Source of the DNA: BACL27 sp947488385
GTDB lineage: Bacteria > Actinomycetota > Acidimicrobiia > Acidimicrobiales > Ilumatobacteraceae
Assembly: GCA_964203655.1 (NCBI GenBank)
Contig: CAXNMJ010000001.1
Coordinates: forward strand, 62,001 to 126,000
Direction of reading: 5' to 3'
Length of the DNA: 64,000 nt
The notes beneath the pieces are model-generated. The model saw nothing but the letters and a program-made list of their open reading frames with translations. It was not told the origin of the DNA and did not search any database. Positions within the stretch are counted from its first letter, which is position 1. Each line of letters begins with the position of its first letter. A program made the position numbers and the translations under genes. Of the stretch, positions 45,991 through 54,045 are shown piece by piece.

Positions 45991-47280
45991 TCACGCTTGC
46001 GAATCGCTCGGACCCCACTTGGAAGATCCGGGTTTGCGTTTGTGACTCAACGAACTTGCTGGTCGAATCGCCGAGTCACCGAACTTGTCGCGAATGTCGT
46101 CAATCGCCGAAGTCGTCGAACTCCAAACAGCGTCTAAATCGTTGGCCGAAACATCTTCGGCTGATTCGCCAGTCTCACCAAACAAACTCATTTGCGTTTC
46201 TGGCTCGGCCAAATTGCGAGCGCTAATACCCAAAAGTCGAACCCCACCAGAAATATCAATCGTTTTTAGCAACGGATCAATGAGATGCATCATCGCTTGA
46301 GCCGATGTAACTGGCAGATCGACGCTGGCTGAACGGGTGATCAATTGAAAGTCTGCAAACTTAATTTTGAGCGAAATTGTTCTCGCTCCGACTCCAGCAT
46401 TTCGACAGCGAGCCGCAACTGCGTCGGCGAGTCGCACAAGATGGTTGTGCGCAACTCGATGATCTTTGATGTCAGATGAAAATGTTTCTTCATGCCCGAT
46501 CGACTTGGCATCTCTATCAGGCTCAACAGATCGCTCGTCTAATCCTTGCGAGAGGTCAAAGAGATGTTGCCCCAGCGACTGACCCAAAACATTGACCAGA
46601 ATTTTGCGATCAAACTTTGCCAAATCACCAACCGTCTTGATTGACAGAGCCGAAAGCTTTTCAAGAGTTACAGGTCCGACACCCCAAAGCGACTCAACTG
46701 CGAGTGGATGCAAGAACTCAAGTTCACGACCCAGTTGTACTTCATAGACGCCATGCCCGGGCTTCACCCCATCGCGAGATGCGCGCGGCTTTGCGACAAC
46801 CGAAGCAAGTTTTGCCAAGAACTTGTTCGGCGCCACACCAACACTGCATGTCAGTTCAGTTGCCTGTTTGACACGTGAGCGAATTTCGTTGCCAATTTGT
46901 ACGCCGTCACCGAACAAGCGCAATGAACCAGTCACATCTAAAAACGCCTCGTCTAAAGACAGTCCCTCGACTAATGGTGTCACCGTATGAAACACTTCGA
47001 ATACTTCTGCGCTTACTTCTGAGTAATGATCGTGGTCTCCCGGCAAAAAAATTGCATCGGGGCAAAGTCTCTTGGCTTGAGCTGAAGACATTGCAGAAAA
47101 AACACCGAACCTTCGAGCCTCATACGACGCTGCGGCCACAACCCCTCGGCCCCCTTCGCCGCCCACGACCACTGGCTTGCCACGCAATTCTGGGTTTCTT
47201 CGCAACTCAACAGCCACATAGAACATGTCCATATCTACATGCAGAATTGTCTTTATGCCTGCAGGTCGCGAACTTTCCAT
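45991..47280 (-). CDS. dinB: DNA polymerase IV (Y-family)
   Basis: A 429-residue translesion polymerase. The palm carries 'ILHVDMDMFYVAVELRR' (metal Asp and steric gate region), 'VVAAASYEARRFGVFSAMSS', and the catalytic 'GLSLDEAFLDVTGS' (S-L-D-E). 'SVGVAPNKFLAKLAS' and a helix-hairpin-helix 'LWGVGPVTLEKLSALSI' follow. The little-finger domain ends near residue 360, and the C-terminal 70 residues are acidic then basic, without a clear beta-clamp motif of the usual place. In mycobacteria dinX is close to ileS and lspA, but here dinB is 20 kb away. Confidence 0.93.
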   Translation of the reverse strand: MESSRPAGIKTILHVDMDMFYVAVELRRNPELRGKPVVVGGEGGRGVVAAASYEARRFGVFSAMSSAQAKRLCPDAIFLPGDHDHYSEVSAEVFEVFHTVTPLVEGLSLDEAFLDVTGSLRLFGDGVQIGNEIRSRVKQATELTCSVGVAPNKFLAKLASVVAKPRASRDGVKPGHGVYEVQLGRELEFLHPLAVESLWGVGPVTLEKLSALSIKTVGDLAKFDRKILVNVLGQSLGQHLFDLSQGLDERSVEPDRDAKSIGHEETFSSDIKDHRVAHNHLVRLADAVAARCRNAGVGARTISLKIKFADFQLITRSASVDLPVTSAQAMMHLIDPLLKTIDISGGVRLLGISARNLAEPETQMSLFGETGESAEDVSANDLDAVWSSTTSAIDDIRDKFGDSAIRPASSLSHKRKPGSSKWGPSDSQA

Positions 47281-47342
47281 GTTTCAGACCTTAGCCATGC
47301 ATGGCAACATGATTTAGTGAACCTACGCTCTTTAACACAATT

Positions 47343-47606
47343 ATGAATCAACAACAACGCCCCTTGTCTGCACTTCCGTCTGTTTTCGCGCGCGCGGTCG
47401 CATTCATTTCGATCATCATCGCTGGTATTGCCGGAGCCCTGATCGGCTTTACTCTCGTCGACTTACAATGCCAAGGCAATTGCGACGTGCCCAATTCAAT
47501 TGGTTTAATTCTTGGTGCTGCAACTGGAGCTCTGGGTATGGGTGTCGTTGCCGTGCTGGTGCTTCGAGCAACTGGTGAATGGAAAGAACTCGAGGATCGA
47601 AAGTGA
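47343..47606 (+). CDS. Small two-helix membrane protein
   Basis: An 87-residue ORF with two hydrophobic segments ('ARAVAFISIIIAGIAGALIGFTLVDL' region and 'IGLILGAATGALGMGVVAVLVLRA') joined by a short loop with two Cys ('CQGNC'). It overlaps the IMPase-winged-helix gene by four bases (GTGA), which supports co-translation. No family was recognised. The paired Cys in the loop may form a disulfide outside the membrane. Confidence 0.65.
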   Translation: MNQQQRPLSALPSVFARAVAFISIIIAGIAGALIGFTLVDLQCQGNCDVPNSIGLILGAATGALGMGVVAVLVLRATGEWKELEDRK

Positions 47607-48721
47607 GCGCGCAAAGCGACTCGCAATTAGCGCAAGAACTTCTCGCAATTAGCAAAGAGTTAGCCCAGACTGGCGGCAAAAATGCTCTCGCAGGCAGACT
47701 CGCCGGCTTAAAGCAGGTTGAGACAAAATCTACGAGCACCGACATGGTCACAGAATTTGACCGCGCGACCGAAAAATACATCGTTGATGCGATTCGTTCT
47801 CGCCGACCCAGCGATTCGATAATCGGCGAAGAAGGAGCTTCGTATTCGGGCACAAGCGGTGTTACTTGGTGTATTGACCCAATTGATGGCACCACCAACT
47901 TTCTTTACGCTCTTCCAAGTTGGGGTGTTTCAATCGGTGTGAGCGACTCGCACGGCCCGCTTGTAGGTGTCGTGTTTATTCCCGCGCTAAATGAAACCTT
48001 CTCGGCGATTCGAGGTCAGGGCGCGTTTCTCAATGACAAAGCAATTTCTTGCAATGAAACAACTGATATCTCGAAGGCCCTCGTCTGCACTGGGTTCAGT
48101 TACTCGCCCGAACAACGAACTATTCAATCAAAACGCATCGCAAAATTTATTCACAAAATTCGCGACATTCGCCGATTTGGTGCCGCAAGCATCGACATCT
48201 GTTTTGTGGCCTGCGGTCGACTTGATGCATATTTCGAAGAGAACCTTCACGAGTGGGATATTGCGGCGGCAGAACTAATCGCCATCGAGTCAGGCGCGAA
48301 GTCAGGCAATTTTTCTGGCGAAAAGTCTTCACCAAAAGAAATCTTGATTGCCTGCCCAAAAATATTTGACCAACTGAGCGAATTCATCACGTCTAGTTCG
48401 TCACCCGAAAACAGCCACCACGAAAAACTGAACATCGGCAACCTTGAGATCATTCCAAGCGAAGGACGTGTAACGCTAGACAATGCAGAGGTTCAACTGA
48501 CCAAGACAGAATTTTTACTACTCTGTGAACTCGCAACTAACATCAACGGTGTTTTTGGTCGCGAAGAACTTCTTGAACGAGTTTGGGGCAGCGAATATGT
48601 CGGCGATGATCGTCTAGTTGACGTTCACATCCGCCGACTGCGCACAAAAATCGAGACAGATGCCGCGAACCCAAAACACTTGGTCACCGTCCGTGGACTT
48701 GGCTACCGTTTGCAACCATGA
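47603..48721 (+). CDS. Inositol monophosphatase-family enzyme fused to a PhoB/OmpR-type winged-helix DNA-binding domain
   Basis: A single 372-residue frame from GTG 47603 (ATG 47579 is in frame but lies inside the previous gene). Residues about 10-260 form an IMPase/histidinol-phosphatase-type Mg-dependent phosphatase with intact sites: 'IIGEEG' (Glu76), 'DPIDGTTNF' (Asp92, Asp95, Gly-Thr), and 'EWDIAAAELI' (Asp219). Residues about 275-372 form an OmpR/PhoB C-terminal winged helix: 'LTKTEFLLLCELATN', 'FGREELLERVWG', 'DDRLVDVHIRRLRTKI' and 'LVTVRGLGYRL'. A Ser/His-rich linker joins them. No response-regulator receiver domain is present. It overlaps glpK by 4 bp (ATGA). Substrate could be inositol phosphate, histidinol phosphate or PAP; DNA targets are unknown. 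Confidence 0.88.
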   Translation: MSAQSDSQLAQELLAISKELAQTGGKNALAGRLAGLKQVETKSTSTDMVTEFDRATEKYIVDAIRSRRPSDSIIGEEGASYSGTSGVTWCIDPIDGTTNFLYALPSWGVSIGVSDSHGPLVGVVFIPALNETFSAIRGQGAFLNDKAISCNETTDISKALVCTGFSYSPEQRTIQSKRIAKFIHKIRDIRRFGAASIDICFVACGRLDAYFEENLHEWDIAAAELIAIESGAKSGNFSGEKSSPKEILIACPKIFDQLSEFITSSSSPENSHHEKLNIGNLEIIPSEGRVTLDNAEVQLTKTEFLLLCELATNINGVFGREELLERVWGSEYVGDDRLVDVHIRRLRTKIETDAANPKHLVTVRGLGYRLQP

Positions 48722-50184
48722 GCGTTGTAATCGCAATCGACGCTGGCACAACCGGGGTCAGATCAAGGGTCGTATTTGAAACGGGACCATCCGAAATAAG
48801 TTCATACCGAGAATTCACCCAGCATTTTCCCCAACCGGGTTGGGTAGAACACGATGCTGTCGAGATCTGGAATGCAGTTCTTGTCACGCTCCACGAAGTC
48901 ATCGACAAAGTAAATGAGCCGATCGCAGCAATCGGTATAACAAATCAACGTGAAACTGTTCTGGCATGGAGCCGCAAGTCGGGCAAACCATACGGTTCTG
49001 CGATTGTTTGGCAAGATCGACGCACCGCAGACAGATGCGAGCAACTCATTGATTCTCTTGAACTTGTGCGCCAGCAAACAGGTCTTGTGCTCGACCCGTA
49101 TTTTTCAGGCACAAAATTTGAATGGCTCATCAAAAATCGTTCAATAAAAATTGACGATGACTTGTGCTTGGGCACAATTGACTCTTGGTTGATTTACAAC
49201 TTGACAGGCAGAGAATCTTTCGTCACCGATCCGACGAACGCCAGTCGCACAATGCTTTTTGACATCAAAACAATGCAATGGAGCGAAGAGCTCTGCGAAC
49301 TCTTGAACGTTCCGATCAAAAATTTGCCCGAGGTCAAACCATCTAGCGGACGATTCGGAACAACTACTCAGCACGGCTCGCTTAAAGCGGGTATTCCGAT
49401 TTCGGGTGTCGCCGGCGACCAACAAGCGGCGCTATTCGGTCAAGCATGTTTTGAGGCCGGCGCAACTAAAAATACATATGGCACCGGAAGTTTCGTTCTG
49501 ATGAATGTCGGTACGCAGTGCCCAAAACCCCAGACTGGCATCTTGACAACAGTCGCTTGGCAGATTGGTACACAAAAACCTGTCTACGCACTCGAAGGAG
49601 CAATCTTTGTTACGGGTGCAGCCATCCAATGGCTACGCGACGGATTAAACATCATCGATAATGCCAGCGAAGTCGGACCACTCGCTCAAAGCGTCGACAG
49701 TTCTGACGGAGTTGTCGTTGTGCCGGCATTTGCCGGACTCGGGAGTCCTTGGTGGGACCCTTACGCTCGCGGAGCAATTTTTGGTATCACCCGAGGCACG
49801 ACTCGTGCCCACATCGCACGAGCGACGATCGACTCAATCGTTTTTCAAACTCGAGACGTGGTCGAATCAATGAGTGCAGCTTCAGGCGTCAAGATCAAAG
49901 ACCTTCGCGTTGACGGCGGTGCCGCCGTTGTCGACTTCATGCTGCAATTACAAGCTGACCACTTGGGTGTTTGCGTACTTCGGCCCAAACAGTTAGAGAC
50001 AACCGCAATGGGGGCGGCTTACTTGGCTGGACTCGCCGAAAATGTTTGGAGCTCTACCGACGAAATTTCACAAGCGTGGCAACTTGATCAGAAATTTTCG
50101 CCACAAACAACTAATCAAAATCTGAAAACTAGTTACGAAATTTGGCAGACCGCAGTTAAGCGATCAATGAATTGGATTAGCTAG
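48718..50184 (+). CDS. glpK: Glycerol kinase
   Basis: A 488-residue FGGY kinase that phosphorylates glycerol to glycerol-3-phosphate. 'IAIDAGTTGVRSRV' (ATP loop), 'GITNQRETVLAWSRKSGKPYGSAIVWQDRRTA' in part, 'GTIDSWLIYNLTG', 'PTNASRTMLFDI', 'GVAGDQQAALFGQACFEAG', 'GTGSFVLMNVG' and 'FAGLGSPWWDPYARGAI' match GlpK closely. The start ATG overlaps the stop of the IMPase-winged-helix gene. It is distant from the glpD cluster (59.4 kb), which has its own FGGY kinase, so the two may serve different routes. The end overlaps the convergent ROK kinase gene by 4 bp. Confidence 0.93.
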   Translation: MSVVIAIDAGTTGVRSRVVFETGPSEISSYREFTQHFPQPGWVEHDAVEIWNAVLVTLHEVIDKVNEPIAAIGITNQRETVLAWSRKSGKPYGSAIVWQDRRTADRCEQLIDSLELVRQQTGLVLDPYFSGTKFEWLIKNRSIKIDDDLCLGTIDSWLIYNLTGRESFVTDPTNASRTMLFDIKTMQWSEELCELLNVPIKNLPEVKPSSGRFGTTTQHGSLKAGIPISGVAGDQQAALFGQACFEAGATKNTYGTGSFVLMNVGTQCPKPQTGILTTVAWQIGTQKPVYALEGAIFVTGAAIQWLRDGLNIIDNASEVGPLAQSVDSSDGVVVVPAFAGLGSPWWDPYARGAIFGITRGTTRAHIARATIDSIVFQTRDVVESMSAASGVKIKDLRVDGGAAVVDFMLQLQADHLGVCVLRPKQLETTAMGAAYLAGLAENVWSSTDEISQAWQLDQKFSPQTTNQNLKTSYEIWQTAVKRSMNWIS

Positions 50185-51041
50185 ACACCTGCCGACAAAA
50201 GTGCCGCGCCGATGGCGCCGGCATGTTCTCCGAGTTGTGCGACTCGAAGTTCTGGATGTTCCCGATTATCTGGGGCATAGAGCAACTGCTTGAACCAAGT
50301 TTTGATGTGAGGCATCACCAGGTCGGCCGCCTCAGCCAGACCGCCGCCGATCACGATCACGTTTGGGTCAGTAATGTTCGTCAGATTTACCAAGCCGATT
50401 GCCACCCATCTTCCAAATGTGTCGAGGTAACCAATCGCCTGCTTGTCGCCACCACCCGCACGAGCGATTACTTCTTCGCCTCGCTCACCACCAGCAATTG
50501 TTGCAAGTCCAGAACCTGATGCGTATCGCTCCCAGCAACCACGCTGACCGCACTTGCATAAAATACCTTGCGACTCAACGACCATGTGTCCGATCTCTCC
50601 TGCAAAGCCGTGGCTACCCCGCTGCAGTTTTGATCCCGAAACAAATCCCCCGCCGATTCCGGTGCCAAGAGTGACCATCCACATGTCGGTCGCTCCGCGT
50701 CCAGCGCCAAATTGCCATTCAGCGTGCGCAGCACAAGTTGCGTCATTCTCTACATCAATTTCGTGACCCAATTCTTTTTCTAGTTGCGTACGCAAATCAA
50801 GCTCGATCGCTCCGGTCAAATTCGGTGACTCGCGCACCACGCCTTGTGGCGTGATCAAACCAGGAACGCCAATTCCTAAACTTTTATATTCGCCAAGTTC
50901 GCGAGCAATCTCTGCCAGCGTGGCGACTAGATCGTCAGCATGTGGCGTTGGGCGACGAACAGAATTAACAATTTCTCCGCCCTCAAAAAGAACCCCGAGA
51001 CACTTTGTTCCGCCGACATCGATGCCAGCAACGGCAGTCAC
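50181..51041 (-). CDS. ROK-family glucokinase
   Basis: A 286-residue ROK kinase: 'GIDVGGTKCLGVLFEGG' (ATP loop), 'LGTGIGGGFVSG', 'GHMVVESQGILCKCGQRGCWERYASG' (sugar and zinc site, read in parts). It lacks a DNA-binding domain. It is probably the main ATP- or polyphosphate-dependent glucokinase type of Actinobacteria; polyphosphate use cannot be judged. It overlaps glpK (convergent) and the SRPBCC gene (same strand) by 4 bp each. It pairs with a glycosyltransferase operon (51.0-53.9 kb). Confidence 0.85.
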   Translation of the reverse strand: MTAVAGIDVGGTKCLGVLFEGGEIVNSVRRPTPHADDLVATLAEIARELGEYKSLGIGVPGLITPQGVVRESPNLTGAIELDLRTQLEKELGHEIDVENDATCAAHAEWQFGAGRGATDMWMVTLGTGIGGGFVSGSKLQRGSHGFAGEIGHMVVESQGILCKCGQRGCWERYASGSGLATIAGGERGEEVIARAGGGDKQAIGYLDTFGRWVAIGLVNLTNITDPNVIVIGGGLAEAADLVMPHIKTWFKQLLYAPDNREHPELRVAQLGEHAGAIGAALLSAGV

Positions 51042-51469
51042 GACTCGCAGCGAACCTTTAGTTCTTTCAGGGTGTGCAAGATGCGACCTTCGGCGCGTCG
51101 TTTAATAAACCCTGGAAGCGGAACTATCAGCTCAACGGACAATGCGTAAGTAACTTTCGTAGACGCACCAGACTGCTCAAATTGATATGAGCCATCTATC
51201 GATCGCATGATGTCGCCTTGGTCAAGGTGCCACGTAATCTTTTTTGGTGCTTGTTCATAATCGTATTTCAGCGTGTAGTGAGTGCTCCGGCCCAAAGCCG
51301 AAGCGCGGTATTCAACCAGAAGCGGTCGATTTTGTGAATCTCGTTCGCGAACCACTGCTTCTTTAACGTCGGGCGCCCACTCGGGATAACGCTCAACATC
51401 AATCGCCACATCAAAACAACGGTCAGCCGACGCAGCGATCACTTCTGTCTCAGATGCCGAATCAACCAC
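51038..51469 (-). CDS. SRPBCC (START-like) domain protein
   Basis: A 143-residue protein of the polyketide cyclase/dehydrase-type lipid-binding fold. 'ATVEIAAS-like' N-terminus ('SETEVIAASADRCFDVAIDVERYPEWAPDV', read in parts), 'YRASALGRSTHYTLKYDYEQ' and the long C-terminal helix 'PGFIKRRAEGRILHTLKEL' define the family. It probably binds a hydrophobic ligand. It is next to a PimB-like mannosyltransferase, so a lipid carrier or helper role is possible but unproven. It overlaps the ROK kinase start by 4 bp. Confidence 0.78.
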   Translation of the reverse strand: MVDSASETEVIAASADRCFDVAIDVERYPEWAPDVKEAVVRERDSQNRPLLVEYRASALGRSTHYTLKYDYEQAPKKITWHLDQGDIMRSIDGSYQFEQSGASTKVTYALSVELIVPLPGFIKRRAEGRILHTLKELKVRCES

Positions 51470-51491
51470 CCCACTATTTAAGCACGAACAA

Positions 51492-52613
51492 CTACACCCT
51501 CAGTGTCCGACCCAAACTCACAGCAAGTTTGTCGTAATCAAAGAGGTTTTCAGCCCTAGATCGCGAGGCCTGGCCCATTTGGTGTCGCAACGCTTTATCA
51601 GCCAAGAGTTGTCGCAGAGCCAGAACAACATCATCGACCCGATTCGGGTTGTCAACAATAAAACCTGTCTGACCATGAGCGACCGCATCTGCTGCACCAC
51701 CACTGCGACCAGCAACCTGCGGCACACCACACGCGGCTGCTTCAGCAAACACAATGCCAAAACCTTCTTGCTCAAGCCCGCCCCAACGTGAACGACACAA
51801 CATCGCATTGACATCTGCGCAACCGTACAACGGCGCAAGATTCTCGTCAGAGACACGACCCAAAAAAGTGACAGGCGCACGCAATTCGTGGGCGATGCGC
51901 TCAAGACGTTTGCGATCTCGCCCGTCGCCACCAATTACCAGGCGCAATTTTGGATGATCGCTTGCCAAGTGTGCAACCGCGCGAATCAAGACATCAAATC
52001 CTTTGCGTGGCACAAGCCGACTAACACCCACGACTAATTCAGCCTCATCACTAATTCCAAAAATCTGACGTGCGTGCGACTTCTCGCTTGCTGTTAATTG
52101 TTTGAATCTTTTTATATCTACACCAGGAGTAATCACAGTCAAGTTTTTAATTTGCCCAGCCACGCGCTTGGCTTCATCGGCTGGGTAACCACCCGATGCA
52201 ATAACAAACTCGGCTTTATTCAATACGCGCGAAAGAATTTGCTTTGTCACCGGCAGCCGCCCCGGCACCGTCACTTCGGCACCATGCAGAACAACCGCAT
52301 ACGGCAAGTCGAGTCGCGGACCAACCAACCCGAGGGGTAATGCTGGGTCAAGCACGACGAGTTCAGCACCAAACTCTTGGGCCATCTTGTTGATTCTTCG
52401 AACCATCAGCGGGTGCGGCAACAACACAGGCTCGCGCGTTCGACGAATCAAAAAGTTTTGTGCACGATCAAAGTCTTGACTACCTGCATACGGACTTGTG
52501 AGCACCGCAAAACTCTCTGGTGGCAGCCTTCGCCACCACTCATAAAGAAGGTTCTGAATGCCACCAATTTTTGGTGGAAAGTCATTGGTGACTAAAAGAT
52601 GTTTCACTGACAA
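51492..52613 (-). CDS. GDP-mannose-dependent glycosyltransferase, PimB-like (GT4)
   Basis: A 373-residue GT-B fold glycosyltransferase. 'LLVTNDFPPKIGGIQNLLYEWWRRLP' in part is the hallmark opening of the actinobacterial PimB' family, the second mannosyltransferase of phosphatidylinositol mannoside synthesis. 'VIASGGYPADEAKRVAG', 'VVGVSRLVPRKGFDVLIRAV', 'VIGGDGRDRKRLE', 'FLGRVSDENLAPLYGCADV' and 'EQEGFGIVFAEAAACGVPQVAG' are the GT4 donor-binding signatures. It acts on the inner leaflet with PI-phosphate synthase and PatA, encoded at the start of the window. The start is ATG, one base after the queG stop region. Confidence 0.82.
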   Translation of the reverse strand: MSVKHLLVTNDFPPKIGGIQNLLYEWWRRLPPESFAVLTSPYAGSQDFDRAQNFLIRRTREPVLLPHPLMVRRINKMAQEFGAELVVLDPALPLGLVGPRLDLPYAVVLHGAEVTVPGRLPVTKQILSRVLNKAEFVIASGGYPADEAKRVAGQIKNLTVITPGVDIKRFKQLTASEKSHARQIFGISDEAELVVGVSRLVPRKGFDVLIRAVAHLASDHPKLRLVIGGDGRDRKRLERIAHELRAPVTFLGRVSDENLAPLYGCADVNAMLCRSRWGGLEQEGFGIVFAEAAACGVPQVAGRSGGAADAVAHGQTGFIVDNPNRVDDVVLALRQLLADKALRHQMGQASRSRAENLFDYDKLAVSLGRTLRV

Positions 52614-53759
52614 TTACTTTACGCTTGGCAAAGCACGCAACTCGGCCAAAACAATCTCATCGTCTTCGCTCAAGGGCAACAAGTGATTTAAACCGAGTCG
52701 CGCCGCAGCCCAAACTGCATGACTACGAAGTATTGCATCGCTGTGATTGCAATACTTTTGCAATAACTCAACTACTAATTTGTCGTTTGCATCACCGATA
52801 TTGCCGAGAATCACCAGAGCGTTGCGACGCAGCCACTTTGGATCTCGATTGGCGATGTACCACGCACCAAACTCTTTGAGCAGCGACTCATCGTCGGCCA
52901 ATAAAATTTTTTGAACCGAAACCCACGCAGTTGTGCGGTCGTCGTGCTTGACCAGTTCATCTACGACGACGCTCGCTTTCTTTTCGAATCTCACCGTTGG
53001 CGGACAAACCTCTTGACAGTCATCGCAACCGTAAAGCCGGTCACCTAGGGCCACGCGAAAATCGCGATCAAAGACGCCCGGCTTTTGCAACAACCATGCC
53101 AAGCATTTGTTCGCGTCAATTACCCCAGGCGCAATAATCGCTTGCGTTGGGCAGTTATCTAAACAGCGGCGGCACGAACCACAGCCGTCGTCAACTGGTT
53201 TTTCGGCAAATACGAGCGGCGCATTAGTAACGACGCAACCCAAAACAAAATAACTTCCAGCGCCAGCAATCAAAAGATTTGAGTTTTTACCGAACCAACC
53301 CAGACCTGCCTGATATGCAACTTCGCGATCGACAATTGAATTGTCGTCAGCCAAGACGACTGCACGAAAACCGTCAGATTCAAGTTGCTTGGCGATTTGT
53401 CGAAGCGACTCGCGTAATTGCGCGTAATAGTCAGACCAGACATATCGGGCAACTCTTGCCGATAACTTTTCGGGTTGTTCGGGCATTTGTGTTGAATACG
53501 AAAGTGCCCCAACAATCACAGACTTAGCCGAAGGCAACGTCGCAGTCGGATCGGTGCTTCGATTTGGGTTGCGATAGGTGAACTGCATCTGATTATGCAG
53601 ACCTTGCGACTTTCGTTCGTTTAACGCTTGTCGCGCCCGATGTAAAACTTCGGCGCTCGCGACCCCAACTTGATGAAGCCCAGAATTTCGCCCGAGCGCT
53701 AACAGCTGCTCGGTGTATTTACTTTTGTCTATTGAACCTGGATCGTCAGCTAACTGCAC
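52614..53759 (-). CDS. queG: Epoxyqueuosine reductase
   Basis: A 381-residue iron-sulfur and cobalamin-dependent enzyme that removes the epoxide in the last step of queuosine tRNA modification. Two 4Fe-4S motifs are clear: 'CGSCRRCLDNCPT' and 'GCDDCQEVCPPT'. The N-terminal 'GLHQVGVASAEVL' and 'LSARVARYVWSDYYAQLRESLRQIA' blocks, and the C-terminal HEAT-like segment 'NALVILGNIGDANDKLVVE', are family traits. No other queuosine genes are in the window. It overlaps the small Cys protein at its start by 14 bp. Confidence 0.9.
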   Translation of the reverse strand: MQLADDPGSIDKSKYTEQLLALGRNSGLHQVGVASAEVLHRARQALNERKSQGLHNQMQFTYRNPNRSTDPTATLPSAKSVIVGALSYSTQMPEQPEKLSARVARYVWSDYYAQLRESLRQIAKQLESDGFRAVVLADDNSIVDREVAYQAGLGWFGKNSNLLIAGAGSYFVLGCVVTNAPLVFAEKPVDDGCGSCRRCLDNCPTQAIIAPGVIDANKCLAWLLQKPGVFDRDFRVALGDRLYGCDDCQEVCPPTVRFEKKASVVVDELVKHDDRTTAWVSVQKILLADDESLLKEFGAWYIANRDPKWLRRNALVILGNIGDANDKLVVELLQKYCNHSDAILRSHAVWAAARLGLNHLLPLSEDDEIVLAELRALPSVK

Positions 53760-53976
53760 GATGCCGAAGCGTAGGCACTAAACCGGCATTTGCAAGCATT
53801 CGCAATGTTCTTTGCTCTTCAAGGTCTAAAACAACGGCCTTCGCGCCTGAGTCATCGCAGAAAAACGAGACCACGCAGTCATCGCAAGCCGCACTTGCAC
53901 GCATTACGCAGGTATCGCAACTGACCACCAAAACATCGGTGTTGCTATTGGCATTGATTGAGGGGAAATCTTGCAC
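53746..53976 (-). CDS. Small cysteine-rich protein of unknown function
   Basis: A 76-residue ORF from GTG 53976. A strong Shine-Dalgarno AAGGAGAG lies about 8 bases upstream, which supports expression. The sequence has 'SCDTCVM', 'ACDDCVV' and a later Cys in 'FFCDD', so two CxxC pairs are available for a metal site or a redox pair. The second half is acidic, then 'LEEQRTLRMLANAGLVP'. No family was recognised. It overlaps queG by 14 bp and lies just downstream of thrB. Possible roles are a zinc-ribbon adaptor or a redox partner. Confidence 0.65.
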   Translation of the reverse strand: MQDFPSINANSNTDVLVVSCDTCVMRASAACDDCVVSFFCDDSGAKAVVLDLEEQRTLRMLANAGLVPTLRHRAVS

Positions 53977-54028
53977 TAGCTCTCTCCTTTTTAATGTTGA
54001 TGTAATTGCTTTACTTCAACACTGCCCG

Positions 54029-54045
54029 AACCGTGTTGCACGGTT
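54029..54045 (-). terminator. Short hairpin at the thrB stop (weak terminator candidate)
   Basis: AACCGTG-CAA-CACGGTT is a perfect 7-bp stem with a 3-base loop and includes the first bases of the thrB stop region. No run of T follows on the minus strand, so intrinsic termination is doubtful. It could instead slow exonucleases. Confidence 0.3.

Noticed and set aside
47343..50184. Two-component system around the PhoB-type domain
   Set aside because: No histidine kinase and no receiver domain are present; the N-terminal domain is clearly an IMPase.
44658..51041. ROK proteins as transcription repressors
   Set aside because: Both lack the N-terminal winged helix and start directly at the ATP loop.
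54029..54045. Strong intrinsic terminator after thrB
   Set aside because: The stem is only 7 bp and no T run follows; kept only as a weak candidate.
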